Origin: Rhodopseudomonas palustris
GTDB taxonomy: Bacteria > Pseudomonadota > Alphaproteobacteria > Rhizobiales > Xanthobacteraceae
Direction of reading: 5' to 3'
Assembly (NCBI RefSeq): GCF_003031265.1
Contig: NZ_CP019966.1
Coordinates: 4,402,001-4,466,000, forward strand
Length of the DNA: 64,000 nucleotides
The number at the start of each line of letters is the position of its first letter. Position 1 is the first letter of the stretch. Shown one piece after another: positions 29,325 to 38,387 of this stretch. The translations under genes and the position numbers were made by a program. A model generated the notes under the pieces. It was given only the letters and a program-made list of their open reading frames with translations, did no database searches and had not been told where the DNA came from.

Positions 29325-30622
29325 CCGACCTCGCCTCCAGCGCCGCGCCGCCCCGGCCGACGCTGTCCGAACGTGCCAAGTTCTACGGACTCTGGATCGC
29401 CACCGCTTTGGTGCTGCTACTGCTGCCGAAGCTATTCGCTTCCGGCGGCTCGCTGACGACGTTCAGCCTGGTCGGCATCTCGATCATCTTCGCGCTGTCC
29501 TACAACATCCTGCTCGGCCAGACCGGGATGCTGTCGTTCGGCCACGCGGTGTATTACGGCCTCGGCGGCTTCCTCGCGATCCACACCATCAACATCCTCG
29601 GCTTCAACAAATGGCCGATACCGCTGCCATTTGTGCCGCTGATCGGCGGGTTCGCCGGCTTGTTCTTCGCTGCCTTGATCGGCTGGGTGATGACCCAGCG
29701 CTCCGGCACCGCGTTCGCGATGATTTCGCTCGGCCTCGCCGAGCTGGTCGCCTCCTCGGCGCTGATCCTCCGCAGCTTCTTCGGCGGCGAGGCCGGCATC
29801 TCGGCCAACCGCACCAAGCTGTTCAAGGTATTCGGCCTGTCGTTCGGTCCGCAGATCCAGATCTATTACCTGGTGGCCGCCTGGACTCTGATCGCAATCA
29901 TCGCGATGTACGCACTGACCCGGACGCCGTTGGGCCGGATGTGCAACGCCGTCCGCGACAACCCGGAGCGGGTGCAGTTCGTTGGCTACGATCCGCACGT
30001 GGTGCGCTATCTGTCGTTCTGCTTCTCGGGCTTCTTCGCCGGCATCGCCGGAGCGCTCGCTGCGATCAATTTCGAGATCGCCAACTCGGCCTATCTCGGC
30101 GCGGTCCAATCCGGCACCGTGCTGTTCGCGGCCTATATCGGCGGCATCGGCTTCTTCATCGGCCCGATCGTCGGCGCGATCTTCGTCACCGTGCTGTCGC
30201 TGGTGCTGAGCGACCTGACCCAGGTCTGGCAACTGTATTTTGGCCTGTTCTTCATCATCGTGGTGCTGTTCGCACCGGGCGGCATCACCGGCGTCCTGAT
30301 GATGCATCGGCCGCTGATGCGCGCCGGCATGCTGACGCGGATGCTGCCGAGCTATGTGATGGCCGCCCTGCCGACGCTGGCGCTGTGCGTCGGGCTGATG
30401 CTGATGATCGAGACCACCGTGCACTACACCGTCAATCCACACGAAGATCCAAACCGGGTGGCGTTCGGCATTCCGTTCAATGCCGCCAGCCCGCTGACCT
30501 GGGTGACTTCGGCAGTGCTGATCATCGGCGGCTTCATCCTCGCCAAGATGGCGTGGAGCCGGGTCACGCAGACCTGGGACACCACGCTGACCGCCGCCCG
30601 CGCCAAGGTTCACGCCCTATGA
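29321..30622 (+). CDS. livM: LivM-type ABC permease with C-terminal extension (set C)
   Basis: This 433-residue channel subunit is about 100 residues longer than a usual LivM. The core has the pattern 'LSYNILLGQTGMLSFGHAVY' and the coupling region 'YIGGIGFFIGPIVGAIFV'. After ~residue 330 a further segment follows with two more likely membrane helices ('VMAALPTLALCVGLMLMIET' and 'VTSAVLIIGGFILAKMAWS') joined by a loop with 'YTVNPHEDPNRVAFGIPF'. The role of the extension is unknown. Its end overlaps livG by ATGA. Confidence 0.92.
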   Translation: MTDLASSAAPPRPTLSERAKFYGLWIATALVLLLLPKLFASGGSLTTFSLVGISIIFALSYNILLGQTGMLSFGHAVYYGLGGFLAIHTINILGFNKWPIPLPFVPLIGGFAGLFFAALIGWVMTQRSGTAFAMISLGLAELVASSALILRSFFGGEAGISANRTKLFKVFGLSFGPQIQIYYLVAAWTLIAIIAMYALTRTPLGRMCNAVRDNPERVQFVGYDPHVVRYLSFCFSGFFAGIAGALAAINFEIANSAYLGAVQSGTVLFAAYIGGIGFFIGPIVGAIFVTVLSLVLSDLTQVWQLYFGLFFIIVVLFAPGGITGVLMMHRPLMRAGMLTRMLPSYVMAALPTLALCVGLMLMIETTVHYTVNPHEDPNRVAFGIPFNAASPLTWVTSAVLIIGGFILAKMAWSRVTQTWDTTLTAARAKVHAL

Positions 30623-31368
30623 GCACCGCGATCGAACTCCGCGGCGTCGAAAAGAGCTTCGGCGTCACCAAGGTGATCCAGAACATCAACCTGACGATCG
30701 CCCAAGGCGAACGCCACGCGCTGATCGGCCCGAACGGCGCCGGCAAGTCGACCACCTTCAATTTGATCAGCGGCTACATGCGGCCGACCACCGGCAGCAT
30801 CCTGCTGCGCGGCGAAGAGATCGCCGGCATGAAGCCGTTCCAGATCAACCGCCGCGGGCTGTCGCGCTCGTTCCAGGTCACCAACGTGTTCGCCAACATG
30901 ACGGTGTGGGAAAACCTGCGCTGCGCCGTGCTGTGGGCGACCGGGCATCGTTACGCGTTCTGGAAGAACGTCGACAATCTGCCCGAGGTGCGCGAGCGTA
31001 CCGCGCAGATCCTGGAAGACATCCACCTGACCTCGCGTCGCGACGTCCCTGCGGGCCTGCTCACCTATGCCGAACAGCGCGCGCTCGAGATCGGCATCAC
31101 GATTGCCGGCGGCGCCAATGTGATCCTGCTCGACGAGCCGACCGCGGGCATGAGCCATGCGGAGACCGAACGCGCGGTCACGTTGATCCGCCGCCTCACA
31201 GAAGGCCGCACGCTGCTGATCGTCGAGCACGACATGAGCGTGGTGTTCGGCCTCGCCGACCGCATCTCGGTCCTGGTCTACGGCCAGATCATCGCTTCGG
31301 GAACGCCGGACGAAATCCGCGGCAATCCGAAGGTCAAGGAAGCCTATCTCGGCGAGGAAGCGGCCTGA
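30619..31368 (+). CDS. livG: LivG-type ABC ATPase (set C)
   Basis: This 249-residue ATPase has Walker A 'GPNGAGKST', 'GLSRSFQVTNVFANMT', a divergent signature 'LTYAEQRALEIGI' (Ala where LivG usually has Gly), Walker B 'VILLDEPTAGMS' and switch His in 'LLIVEHDMSVVF'. It keeps an intact Walker A lysine, unlike its partner LivF. The start overlaps livM and its stop shares one base with the livF ATG (TGATG). Confidence 0.93.
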   Translation: MSTAIELRGVEKSFGVTKVIQNINLTIAQGERHALIGPNGAGKSTTFNLISGYMRPTTGSILLRGEEIAGMKPFQINRRGLSRSFQVTNVFANMTVWENLRCAVLWATGHRYAFWKNVDNLPEVRERTAQILEDIHLTSRRDVPAGLLTYAEQRALEIGITIAGGANVILLDEPTAGMSHAETERAVTLIRRLTEGRTLLIVEHDMSVVFGLADRISVLVYGQIIASGTPDEIRGNPKVKEAYLGEEAA

Positions 31369-32063
31369 TGCTCGAGGTCAAAGACCTGCACGCCTATTAC
31401 GGCAAAAGCCACATCCTGCAGGGCGTCGACATGCATATCGACGCCGGCGAGGTGGTCAGCCTGCTCGGCCGCAACGGTGTCGGCCGCTCCACCACGGTCA
31501 AGGCGATCATGGGCGAAGTGCCGCCGCACGGCAGCATCCTGTTCAAGGGCAAGAACATCGCCGGGCTGCCGAGCTACAAGATCGCGCATCTCGGGCTCGG
31601 CTACGTCCCCGAGCATCGCGACATCTTCCCGGGCCTGACGGTCCGGCAGAACCTGATGCTCGGCATCAAGAACCCGCGCAACCCCGGCAAATGGAAGCTG
31701 GAGGACATGCTCGATATGTTCTCCAACCTCAAGGCCCGTGCCGACACTCCGGCCGGCGTGCTGTCCGGCGGCGAGAAGCAGATGCTGACGATCTGCCGGA
31801 CGCTGATGGGCGATCCCGAGCTGGTGATGATCGACGAGCCGACCGAAGGGCTGGCCCCGATCATCGTGCAGCAGGTCGGCGACCTGATCGCCGAAATCGC
31901 CCGCCGCGGCGTCGCCATCCTGCTGGTCGAGCAGAAGCTGTCGATCGCGATGCGGATCTCGCACCGGGTCTATGTGATGGGCCACGGCAAGATCGTGTTC
32001 GAAGGCACCCCCGACGACCTCAAGGCCAACGCCGCCATCCGCAAGGAATGGCTGGAGGTCTGA
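31368..32063 (+). CDS. livF: LivF-type ABC ATPase with Walker A Lys-to-Arg change (set C)
   Basis: This 231-residue LivF has 'GYVPEHRDIFPGLTV', signature 'LSGGEKQMLTICRTLM', Walker B 'LVMIDEPTEGLAP' and 'ILLVEQKLSIAM'. Its P-loop reads 'LLGRNGVGRSTT', so residue 40, normally the phosphate-binding Lys, is Arg. The codon is CGC, which differs from AAG at two positions, so a single sequencing error is unlikely. Such a change usually cripples ATP hydrolysis at that site, and the heterodimer may work asymmetrically with LivG. It is the last gene of set C. Confidence 0.92.
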   Translation: MLEVKDLHAYYGKSHILQGVDMHIDAGEVVSLLGRNGVGRSTTVKAIMGEVPPHGSILFKGKNIAGLPSYKIAHLGLGYVPEHRDIFPGLTVRQNLMLGIKNPRNPGKWKLEDMLDMFSNLKARADTPAGVLSGGEKQMLTICRTLMGDPELVMIDEPTEGLAPIIVQQVGDLIAEIARRGVAILLVEQKLSIAMRISHRVYVMGHGKIVFEGTPDDLKANAAIRKEWLEV

Positions 32064-32082
32064 GCCACGAGCGGCTCAGTTT
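32060..32082 (+). terminator. weak terminator after liv set C
   Basis: CTGAGCC and GGCTCAG pair across a 6-base loop and are followed by TTT. The stop codon of livF lies in the first arm. The short T-run makes it a weak candidate. Confidence 0.4.
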
Positions 32083-32235
32083 CGGCAAGGATGAGGCTTG
32101 GGCCTGCCTCTCGGGACGGGAAGATCCCCGCGGTGTGAGACCCTGGCACCCGAGCAGCGCACATCACGGACGCTTTCCCGGCGGTCTGGTTCCAGGCTAC
32201 CCTTCCGGCCCGTTCGCCGACCCCTTGTGAGACCG

Positions 32236-32823
32236 ATGCTGCCCCCTGCCCTGCTCCGCGCCACCGACTGGTTTCGCGCTTACGCCGATAATCCCGATCC
32301 CCTCGCCGCCACCGGCAACCTGGTGGCCCTGGTGCTGGCCGGCAACGGGCCGTTTTATCCGCTGTATGTCGCATTCGTCGGGGGCACAGGCGGGATGCCA
32401 TGGCTGTTGCTGACGCTGCTGTCGTTTCCGTGCTTCCTCGCGGTGCCGGCGCTGGCCCGTCTCCAATCACGGCTCGGGCGGGTGACGCTGTCCCTGATCG
32501 CGACCGGCAACACGATATTCTGCACCTGGCTGCTCGGCGTGCCCTCCGGGGTCGAACTGTTTCTACTGCCCTGCGCGATGCTGGCCAGCGTGCTGTTTCG
32601 TCCCAGCGAGCGCCTGCTGATGCTGCCGCTGTCTGGCGTGCCGGTCGCGGCCTACCTGTTCCTGCACGATCGCTACGCGCCGCCGCCGCACAGCTACCAG
32701 CCGGCCGAATATGCCGGCCTGTTCTCGATGAACGCCTTCAGCGCCGCCATGATCTCGATTTTCATCGGCATGGTCTTCTCGCGGCTGTACGTCGATTCGG
32801 CAGCCCGCTCATCCAGCGAGTAG
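32236..32823 (+). CDS. hypothetical six-helix membrane protein
   Basis: This 195-residue protein has about six hydrophobic segments: ~25-50, ~55-75, ~82-100, ~103-120, ~125-143 and ~165-187. Segments include 'LVALVLAGNGPFYPLYVAFV' and 'LFLLPCAMLASVLFRPSERL'. I do not recognise a family. The layout resembles N-terminal membrane sensor domains, but no signalling domain follows. ATG 32236 is about 170 bases after liv set C. It may be a lone gene between two importer sets. Confidence 0.6.
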   Translation: MLPPALLRATDWFRAYADNPDPLAATGNLVALVLAGNGPFYPLYVAFVGGTGGMPWLLLTLLSFPCFLAVPALARLQSRLGRVTLSLIATGNTIFCTWLLGVPSGVELFLLPCAMLASVLFRPSERLLMLPLSGVPVAAYLFLHDRYAPPPHSYQPAEYAGLFSMNAFSAAMISIFIGMVFSRLYVDSAARSSSE

Positions 32824-33229
32824 CATCCCTGGAATCAAAAGAGCTGACATTGTCGGCCAGCGGGATGATCGGACCATCAGCTCCATTACATGCGAGCTAC
32901 GCGCTGCCGATCGGCGACGCCACCGCAACGATCTGGCGCCGCCGCTAAGCCGTGTTTGTTGCATTGCGATAACAACACGACCGCTGCGGCATCGGGTCGC
33001 CTTGCCGGGCAGATATCTGCGTCAACGGTAACGATAGACGGGATTACGCAGCGGCTTGCGTCAAGTCTCTCTTCCCAAACTCAAATAGTCGAATATCGTC
33101 GGGTGGCCGGCTAAGCTACGCTTCGGCAAAATGACAGCAACGCCTCCCAGAAGGCGGCTCAAAAGAATGCTGCGGCACGAGGATCAGGCGCGAACAACGC
33201 GCCGGCCGGTGTCCGGGAGGAAATCGGGC
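32824..33229. other. intergenic region upstream of set D
   Basis: I see no supportable gene here. If ATG 33131 or 33167 is used for the next livG, the end of this stretch is coding. It probably carries the promoter of the set D operon. Confidence 0.4.
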
Positions 33230-34057
33230 TTGGAACACGCATTGGAAGTGCGCAATGTCTCCTTGCGCTTTGGCGGCGTCCGCGCGCTGAGCGAGGTGAG
33301 CTTTGCCGTGAATAACGGTGAGCTGTTTTCGATCATTGGACCGAACGGCGCCGGCAAGACCTCCGTCGTCAATTGCATTTCCGGCCGCTACCAGCCGAGC
33401 GAAGGCCAACTGTTCTACCATGGCCGCGACATCACCGGCCTGAAGCCGAACGCCCGCGCGTCGCTCGGCATCGGTCGAACCTTCCAGAATCTCGCGCTGT
33501 TTCATCACATGAGTGTGCTCGACAACATCATGGTCGGGCGCCACCACCTCCTCAAAAACAACTTCCTGACCGGCGCGCTATACTGGTTTGGCGCGCGCCG
33601 CGAGGAGCTCGCACACCGCCAGAAGGTCGAAGAGATCATCGATTTTCTCGACCTGCAGTCGGTGCGCAAGGCGACCGCCGGCACCCTGTCCTACGGCCTG
33701 CGCAAGCGTGTCGAGCTAGCCCGTGCGATGGCGCTAGAGCCGACGCTGATCCTGCTCGACGAGCCGATGGCCGGCATGAACTTCGAAGAGAAGGAGGACA
33801 TGGCCCGCTACATCGTCGACCTCAACGAAGAGTTCGGCATGACCGTGGTGATGATCGAACACGACATGAGCGTGGTGATGGACATCTCCAACCGCGTCGT
33901 GGTGCTGGATTTCGGCCGCAAGATCGCCGAGGGCGATCCGGCCGAAGTGCTGGCCGATCCGCACGTCAAGCGCGCGTATCTCGGCGAAGAGGACGAGGTG
34001 CTGGTCGATCCTGACGATGCGCCGGACCACCCGACGGCGGCGGAGCGCGTGGCATGA
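33230..34057 (+). CDS. livG: LivG-type ABC ATPase (set D)
   Basis: This ATPase has about 275 residues, with Walker A 'GPNGAGKTS', 'GIGRTFQNLALFHHMS', signature 'LSYGLRKRVELARAMA', Walker B 'LILLDEPMAGMN' and 'VVMIEHDMSVVM'. A hydrophilic tail 'DEVLVDPDDAPDHPTAAERV' extends past the usual end. I place the start at TTG 33230, because GGGAGG lies nine bases upstream and family homology begins there. ATG codons at 33131 and 33167 would add Arg-rich leaders. It heads set D and overlaps the acyl-CoA ligase start by four bases. Confidence 0.9.
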   Translation: MEHALEVRNVSLRFGGVRALSEVSFAVNNGELFSIIGPNGAGKTSVVNCISGRYQPSEGQLFYHGRDITGLKPNARASLGIGRTFQNLALFHHMSVLDNIMVGRHHLLKNNFLTGALYWFGARREELAHRQKVEEIIDFLDLQSVRKATAGTLSYGLRKRVELARAMALEPTLILLDEPMAGMNFEEKEDMARYIVDLNEEFGMTVVMIEHDMSVVMDISNRVVVLDFGRKIAEGDPAEVLADPHVKRAYLGEEDEVLVDPDDAPDHPTAAERVA

Positions 34058-35985
34058 TGGACTATGCCGGCCGCGTCGCGGCAGCCGACACCTTTCCGAA
34101 ACTGCTGCGGCTCAATGCAAAGGAATTCGGGGCCGAAATCGCCTTGCGCGAGAAGGATCTCGGGCTGTGGCGGGTGTTCACCTGGGCCGATTATCAGGCC
34201 CGCGTGCACGACTTCGCGCTCGGCATGATCGAACTCGGCCTCGGCCGCGGCGACGTGATCGGCATCATCGGCGACAACCGGCCCGACTGGGTCGCGGCCG
34301 AAATCGCCGCGCATGCGATCGGCGGCCTCAGCCTCGGTCTGTACCGCGACGTGCTCGATGAGGAAGCCGACTATCTGCTCAATTACGGCGAGGCCAAGCT
34401 GGTGTTCGCCGAGGATGAGGAGCAGGTCGACAAACTGCTCGGGCTCGCCGACCGCGCGCCGCATCTGAAGCACATCGTCTATTCCGATCCGCGCGGGATG
34501 CGGAAATACGACGATCCGCGGCTGCTGCCGGCCGATCAGCTCGCCAAGCTGGGGCGCGATCGTGCCATCCGCGAGCCGGGCCTGTACGACCGGCTGGTCG
34601 ATGCCACGCAGGGCGAGGACGTCGCGATCCTGTGCACCACCTCGGGCACCACCGCGCATCCCAAGCTGGCGATGCTGGCGTCCGGGCGCGTGCTGAAACA
34701 CTGCGCGACTTATCTGAGCTTCGATCCGAAGGGACCGGACGACGAATACGTCTCGGTACTGCCGCTGCCCTGGATCATGGAGCAGGTTTACGCGCTCGGC
34801 AAAGGGCTGCTGTGCCGGATGAAGGTCAACTTCGTCGAAGAGCCCGACACGATGATGAACGACTTCCGCGAGATCGCACCGACCTTCGTGTTGTTCGCGC
34901 CGCGGGTCTGGGAAGGCATCGCCGCCGACGTCCGCGCCCGGGTGATGGACGCTTCGCCGCTGAAGCAGCGGCTGTACGGCATCGGCATGAAGGCCGGCCT
35001 GGCCGCGCTCGACCAGGGTCAGCATTCGGCGTTCGCCGACGCGGTACTGTTCCGCGCGCTGCGCGACCGCCTCGGCTTCACGCGGCTGCGCTCGGCCGCA
35101 ACCGGCGGTGCCGCGCTCGGCCCCGACACTTTCCGGTTCTTCCGCGCCATGGGCGTGCCGCTGCGCACGCTGTATGGCCAGACCGAACTGCTCGGCGCCT
35201 ATACGCTGCACAAGGCGGATGCGGTTGATCCCGACACAACCGGCGTGCCGATGGGCGCCGAGATCGAGATCAAGGTCCTGAACCCGGACGTCCAGGGCAT
35301 CGGCGAAGTGGTGGTGCGCCACCCCAACATGTTCCTCGGCTACTACAAAAACCCGGAAGCCTCGACCGCCGACCTCAAAGACGGCTGGATGTATTCTGGC
35401 GACGCCGGCTATTTCAACGGCGCCGGCCAGCTCGTCATCATCGACCGCATCAAGGATCTCGCCGAGCTGTCACACGGCGAGCGGTTCTCGCCGCAATACA
35501 TCGAGAACAAGCTGAAGTTCTCGCCTTACGTCGCCGAAGCGGTGATCCTCGGCGCCGGCCGCGACATGCTGGCAGCGATGATCTGCATCCGCTACTCGAT
35601 CATCTCGAAATGGGCGGAGAAGAAGCGGATTGCCTTCACCACCTATTCGGACTTGGCTTCCCGGCCCGAAGTGTACGAGCTGCTGCGGCGCGAGGTCGAG
35701 ACTGTCAACGCCACCCTGCCGCCGGCGCAGCGGATCGCCCGCTTCCTGCTGCTCTACAAAGAGCTCGACGCCGATGACGGCGAACTAACCCGCACCCGCA
35801 AGGTCCGCCGCAGCGTGATCAACGACAAATACGCCGACATCATCGACGGCATCTATGGCGGCAAGAGCGACATCCCGGTCGACACGACTATTCAGTTTCA
35901 GGACGGCACCACCCAGCGGATCAGGACGACGCTGAAGGTGGTAGACCTCGGCGGCGGCCACGCCCATGCGGAGGCAGCGGAATGA
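34054..35985 (+). CDS. AMP-forming long-chain acyl-CoA synthetase-type ligase
   Basis: This 643-residue adenylate-forming ligase would activate a carboxylic acid to its CoA thioester with ATP. The P-loop is 'ILCTTSGTTAHPKLAML' (residues ~192-208), with Ala-His where most ligases have Gly-x. Later motifs are 'LRTLYGQTELLGAYT', 'GWMYSGDAGYF', 'IIDRIKDLAELSHGERFSP' and the ligase Lys region 'LTRTRKVRRSVI'. It resembles the FAA1-like long-chain class. It lies inside an importer operon between livG and livH, so import of a fatty or aromatic acid coupled to CoA activation is likely. The substrate itself is not shown by the sequence. Confidence 0.9.
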   Translation: MMDYAGRVAAADTFPKLLRLNAKEFGAEIALREKDLGLWRVFTWADYQARVHDFALGMIELGLGRGDVIGIIGDNRPDWVAAEIAAHAIGGLSLGLYRDVLDEEADYLLNYGEAKLVFAEDEEQVDKLLGLADRAPHLKHIVYSDPRGMRKYDDPRLLPADQLAKLGRDRAIREPGLYDRLVDATQGEDVAILCTTSGTTAHPKLAMLASGRVLKHCATYLSFDPKGPDDEYVSVLPLPWIMEQVYALGKGLLCRMKVNFVEEPDTMMNDFREIAPTFVLFAPRVWEGIAADVRARVMDASPLKQRLYGIGMKAGLAALDQGQHSAFADAVLFRALRDRLGFTRLRSAATGGAALGPDTFRFFRAMGVPLRTLYGQTELLGAYTLHKADAVDPDTTGVPMGAEIEIKVLNPDVQGIGEVVVRHPNMFLGYYKNPEASTADLKDGWMYSGDAGYFNGAGQLVIIDRIKDLAELSHGERFSPQYIENKLKFSPYVAEAVILGAGRDMLAAMICIRYSIISKWAEKKRIAFTTYSDLASRPEVYELLRREVETVNATLPPAQRIARFLLLYKELDADDGELTRTRKVRRSVINDKYADIIDGIYGGKSDIPVDTTIQFQDGTTQRIRTTLKVVDLGGGHAHAEAAE

Positions 35986-36005
35986 CACCCGCCCTCGCCG
36001 CCACC

Positions 36006-36087
36006 GTCATGCCGGGGCTTGTCCCGGGCATCCATAAACAGCGACCGCGGCAAGACGTGGATGGCCGGGACGAGCCCGGACATGACG
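36006..36087. repeat. paired palindromic repeats
   Basis: GTCATGCCGGGGCTTGTCCC with GGGCAT, then GGATGGCCGGGACGAGCCCG with GACATGACG, form two hairpins with complementary outer ends. It lies between the ligase and livH of set D. Confidence 0.7.
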
Positions 36088-36112
36088 TGGAAAAGCATCG
36101 TCATCTAACGGC

Positions 36113-36185
36113 GTCATGCGCGGGCTTGACCCGCGCATCCATCGTTCAAAGAAGATGGATTGCCGGGTCAAGCCCGGCAATGACG
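36113..36185. repeat. paired palindromic repeats (second element in tandem)
   Basis: GTCATGCGCGGGCTTGACCC with GCGCAT, then GGATTGCCGGGTCAAGCCCG with GCAATGACG, form a second unit directly after the one at 36006, with different stem sequences. The ends remain GTCAT/ATGAC. Confidence 0.7.
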
Positions 36186-36199
36186 TGGGAGGCAAGAAG

Positions 36200-37093
36200 A
36201 TGAACTCACACCTCCTGATCCAGCTCCTCGTCAACGGCCTCGTGGTCGGCACGCTGTACGGCGTGGTCGCGATGAGTTTCGTGCTGATCTACAAGGCCAC
36301 CCAGGTGGTCAACTTCGCGCAGGGCGAACTGCTGCTGATCGGCGCTTGGGTATGCTGGACGCTGCTGGCGAAATATCAGCTGCCGTTCTGGGTCGGCATG
36401 CCGATCACGCTGGTGTTCATGTTCATCTTCGGCATCGCGGTGCAGATCATCGTGCTGCGGCCGATGATCGGCGAGCCGATCATCTCGGTGATCATGGTGA
36501 CGATCGCGCTGTCGACCGTGTTCCAAGCGGCACTGAAGTGGATCTACGGCGTCAACCCGCAGCCCTTCCCGCAGATCTTCACGACCCAATCGATCTCGAT
36601 CGGCGGCCTACAGATTCAGACGGTCTATGTGATGAGCCTCGTCGTCTCGGTCGCGATGATGATCGGCATGGCGTGGTTCTTCAAAGTGTCGAAATACGGC
36701 CTCGCGATGCGCGCCACCGCGTTCAACCAGCAGGTCGCGCAGTCGCTCGGCATTTCGGTGAAGAGCGTGTTCGCAATGGCCTGGGCAATCTCGGCCACCG
36801 TCTCGGCGGTCGCCGGCGTCGTGGTCGCCGTGGTCAACGGCGTGTCATCGGGCCTGTCCGCCTACGGCATCAAGGTGTTTCCAGCCGCGATCCTCGGCGG
36901 TCTCGACTCGATCGGCGGCGCCGTGCTCGGCGGCATCATCATCGGCCTCTTGGAAAACATCGCCCAGTATGTCGACAGCGAATATCTGCACTGGGGCAAT
37001 CTCTACGAAATCGCGCCGTTCTACGTGCTGATCATCATCCTGATGATCAAGCCCTACGGCCTGTTCGGCACCAAGGACATCGAGCGCATATGA
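36200..37093 (+). CDS. livH: LivH-type ABC permease (set D)
   Basis: This 297-residue channel subunit has about eight hydrophobic segments. The signature is 'LIYKATQVVNFAQGELLLIG', and the coupling region is 'AILGGLDSIGGAVLGGIIIG'. ATG 36200 has GGGAGG eight bases upstream. The longer upstream frame runs through the palindromic repeats and is not real. It forms the channel with the LivM at 37257. Confidence 0.93.
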   Translation: MNSHLLIQLLVNGLVVGTLYGVVAMSFVLIYKATQVVNFAQGELLLIGAWVCWTLLAKYQLPFWVGMPITLVFMFIFGIAVQIIVLRPMIGEPIISVIMVTIALSTVFQAALKWIYGVNPQPFPQIFTTQSISIGGLQIQTVYVMSLVVSVAMMIGMAWFFKVSKYGLAMRATAFNQQVAQSLGISVKSVFAMAWAISATVSAVAGVVVAVVNGVSSGLSAYGIKVFPAAILGGLDSIGGAVLGGIIIGLLENIAQYVDSEYLHWGNLYEIAPFYVLIIILMIKPYGLFGTKDIERI

Positions 37094-37121
37094 GCTTAGG
37101 TGCGGGCCTAAACAGAACAGC

Positions 37122-37230
37122 TCATGGTTCGAGACGCGCGGTGTGCCGCCGCGCTCCTCACCATGAGGGCGGCCTCATCCTGAGGAGCCCGGTGCAGCCC
37201 GGAAGGCGAAACCGGGCGTCTCGAAGGATG
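37122..37230. repeat. intergenic repeat, 'GGTTCGAGACGC...GCGTCTCGAA' type
   Basis: Outer parts TTCGAGACGCGC and GGCGTCTCGAA are complementary, with TCCTCACCATGAGGG and CATCCTGAGGAGCC inside. I recognise this as a dispersed family in Bradyrhizobium-like genomes. It fills the gap between livH and livM of set D. Confidence 0.65.
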
Positions 37231-37256
37231 ATGTGGAAGGCTGGAGGACTCTAACG

Positions 37257-38330
37257 ATGGCGAATGCTTCCCTGATCCCCGCCGGCGATTTCCGCACCTC
37301 CTACGCCGCCGACACTACAATCTTCCCGACCAGGACCAGCCGCAACATGGCGATCCTGGGCGTCGTGCTGGTGTGCTTCGCGCCGCTGGTGCTGTCGGGC
37401 TATTGGCTCAGCATCCTGATCCAGATCGGCATCTTCGGCATCGCTGCGCTCGGGCTGAACATCCTGGTCGGCTTCACCGGCCAGATTTCGATCGGCCACG
37501 CCGCGTTCTTCCTACTCGGCGCCTATACCTCGGCGTATCTGAACAACCACTTCCCGATCCCGGTGTTCTTCGCGATCCCGCTCGCCGGGCTCGTCACCGC
37601 GCTGGTCGGGCTGGTGTTCGGCGTGCCGGCGGCGCGGCTGAAGGGGCTGTATCTCGTCATCGCCACGCTGGCGGCGCAGTACATCCTGATCGACTTCTTC
37701 TCGCGTGCCGAATGGTTCTCCGGCGGCTCGGTGCCGGCAATGGCCAATCCGTTCTCGCTGTTCGGTTACGTCCTGCAGGGCGACAAGCAGTATTTCTACG
37801 TCGTGCTGGCATATCTCCTGGTCAGCTACATCCTGGTGACCAACCTGATGCGCACCCGCGACGGCCGCGCACTGGTGGCGGTGCGCGACCATTATCTCTC
37901 GGCCGAGATTATGGGCATCAACCTCACCAAATATCGCACCCTGTCGTTCGCACTCGCGGCGTTCTTCGCCGGCATCGCCGGCGCGCTGTACGCGCACTAC
38001 CAGCTCGTCGTCTCCAACGAGGGCTTCGGCATCGAACGCTCCATCCTGTTCCTGGCGATGATCATCATCGGCGGCATCGGCTCGATCTCGGGAACGCTGA
38101 TGGGCACCGCCTTCGTGGTGCTGCTGCCGGAGACGATGGAATGGCTCAGCAGCGGCCTGAAAGGCAGCGCGATCGACCGCGCGCTGGAGCTCAACAACAA
38201 CCTGACCTTCCTGCGCGAAATCGCGATCGGCCTGATCATCATCCTGTTTCTGGTGTTCGAGCCCGATGGGCTGGCGCATCGCTGGCGGCAGATCAAGGCG
38301 TATTGGAAACTCTACCCATTCTCGCATTGA
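37257..38330 (+). CDS. livM: LivM-type ABC permease (set D)
   Basis: The product has 357 residues with about ten hydrophobic segments after a ~28-residue hydrophilic start. The LivM pattern is 'ALGLNILVGFTGQISIGHAA', and the coupling region is 'IIIGGIGSISGTLMGTAFV'. ATG 37257 has GGAGG ten bases upstream. The binding-protein gene follows 57 bases later, an order reversed from sets A to C. Confidence 0.93.
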   Translation: MANASLIPAGDFRTSYAADTTIFPTRTSRNMAILGVVLVCFAPLVLSGYWLSILIQIGIFGIAALGLNILVGFTGQISIGHAAFFLLGAYTSAYLNNHFPIPVFFAIPLAGLVTALVGLVFGVPAARLKGLYLVIATLAAQYILIDFFSRAEWFSGGSVPAMANPFSLFGYVLQGDKQYFYVVLAYLLVSYILVTNLMRTRDGRALVAVRDHYLSAEIMGINLTKYRTLSFALAAFFAGIAGALYAHYQLVVSNEGFGIERSILFLAMIIIGGIGSISGTLMGTAFVVLLPETMEWLSSGLKGSAIDRALELNNNLTFLREIAIGLIIILFLVFEPDGLAHRWRQIKAYWKLYPFSH

Positions 38331-38387
38331 GCGCGTGAACGGACGAACCACAAGACGGCAATAAAAACGACACTGGAGGAGAACACC

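Noticed and set aside
33808..35322. 504-codon minus-strand frame
   Set aside because: Antisense shadow of livG and the acyl-CoA ligase; His/Arg/Gln-rich composition.
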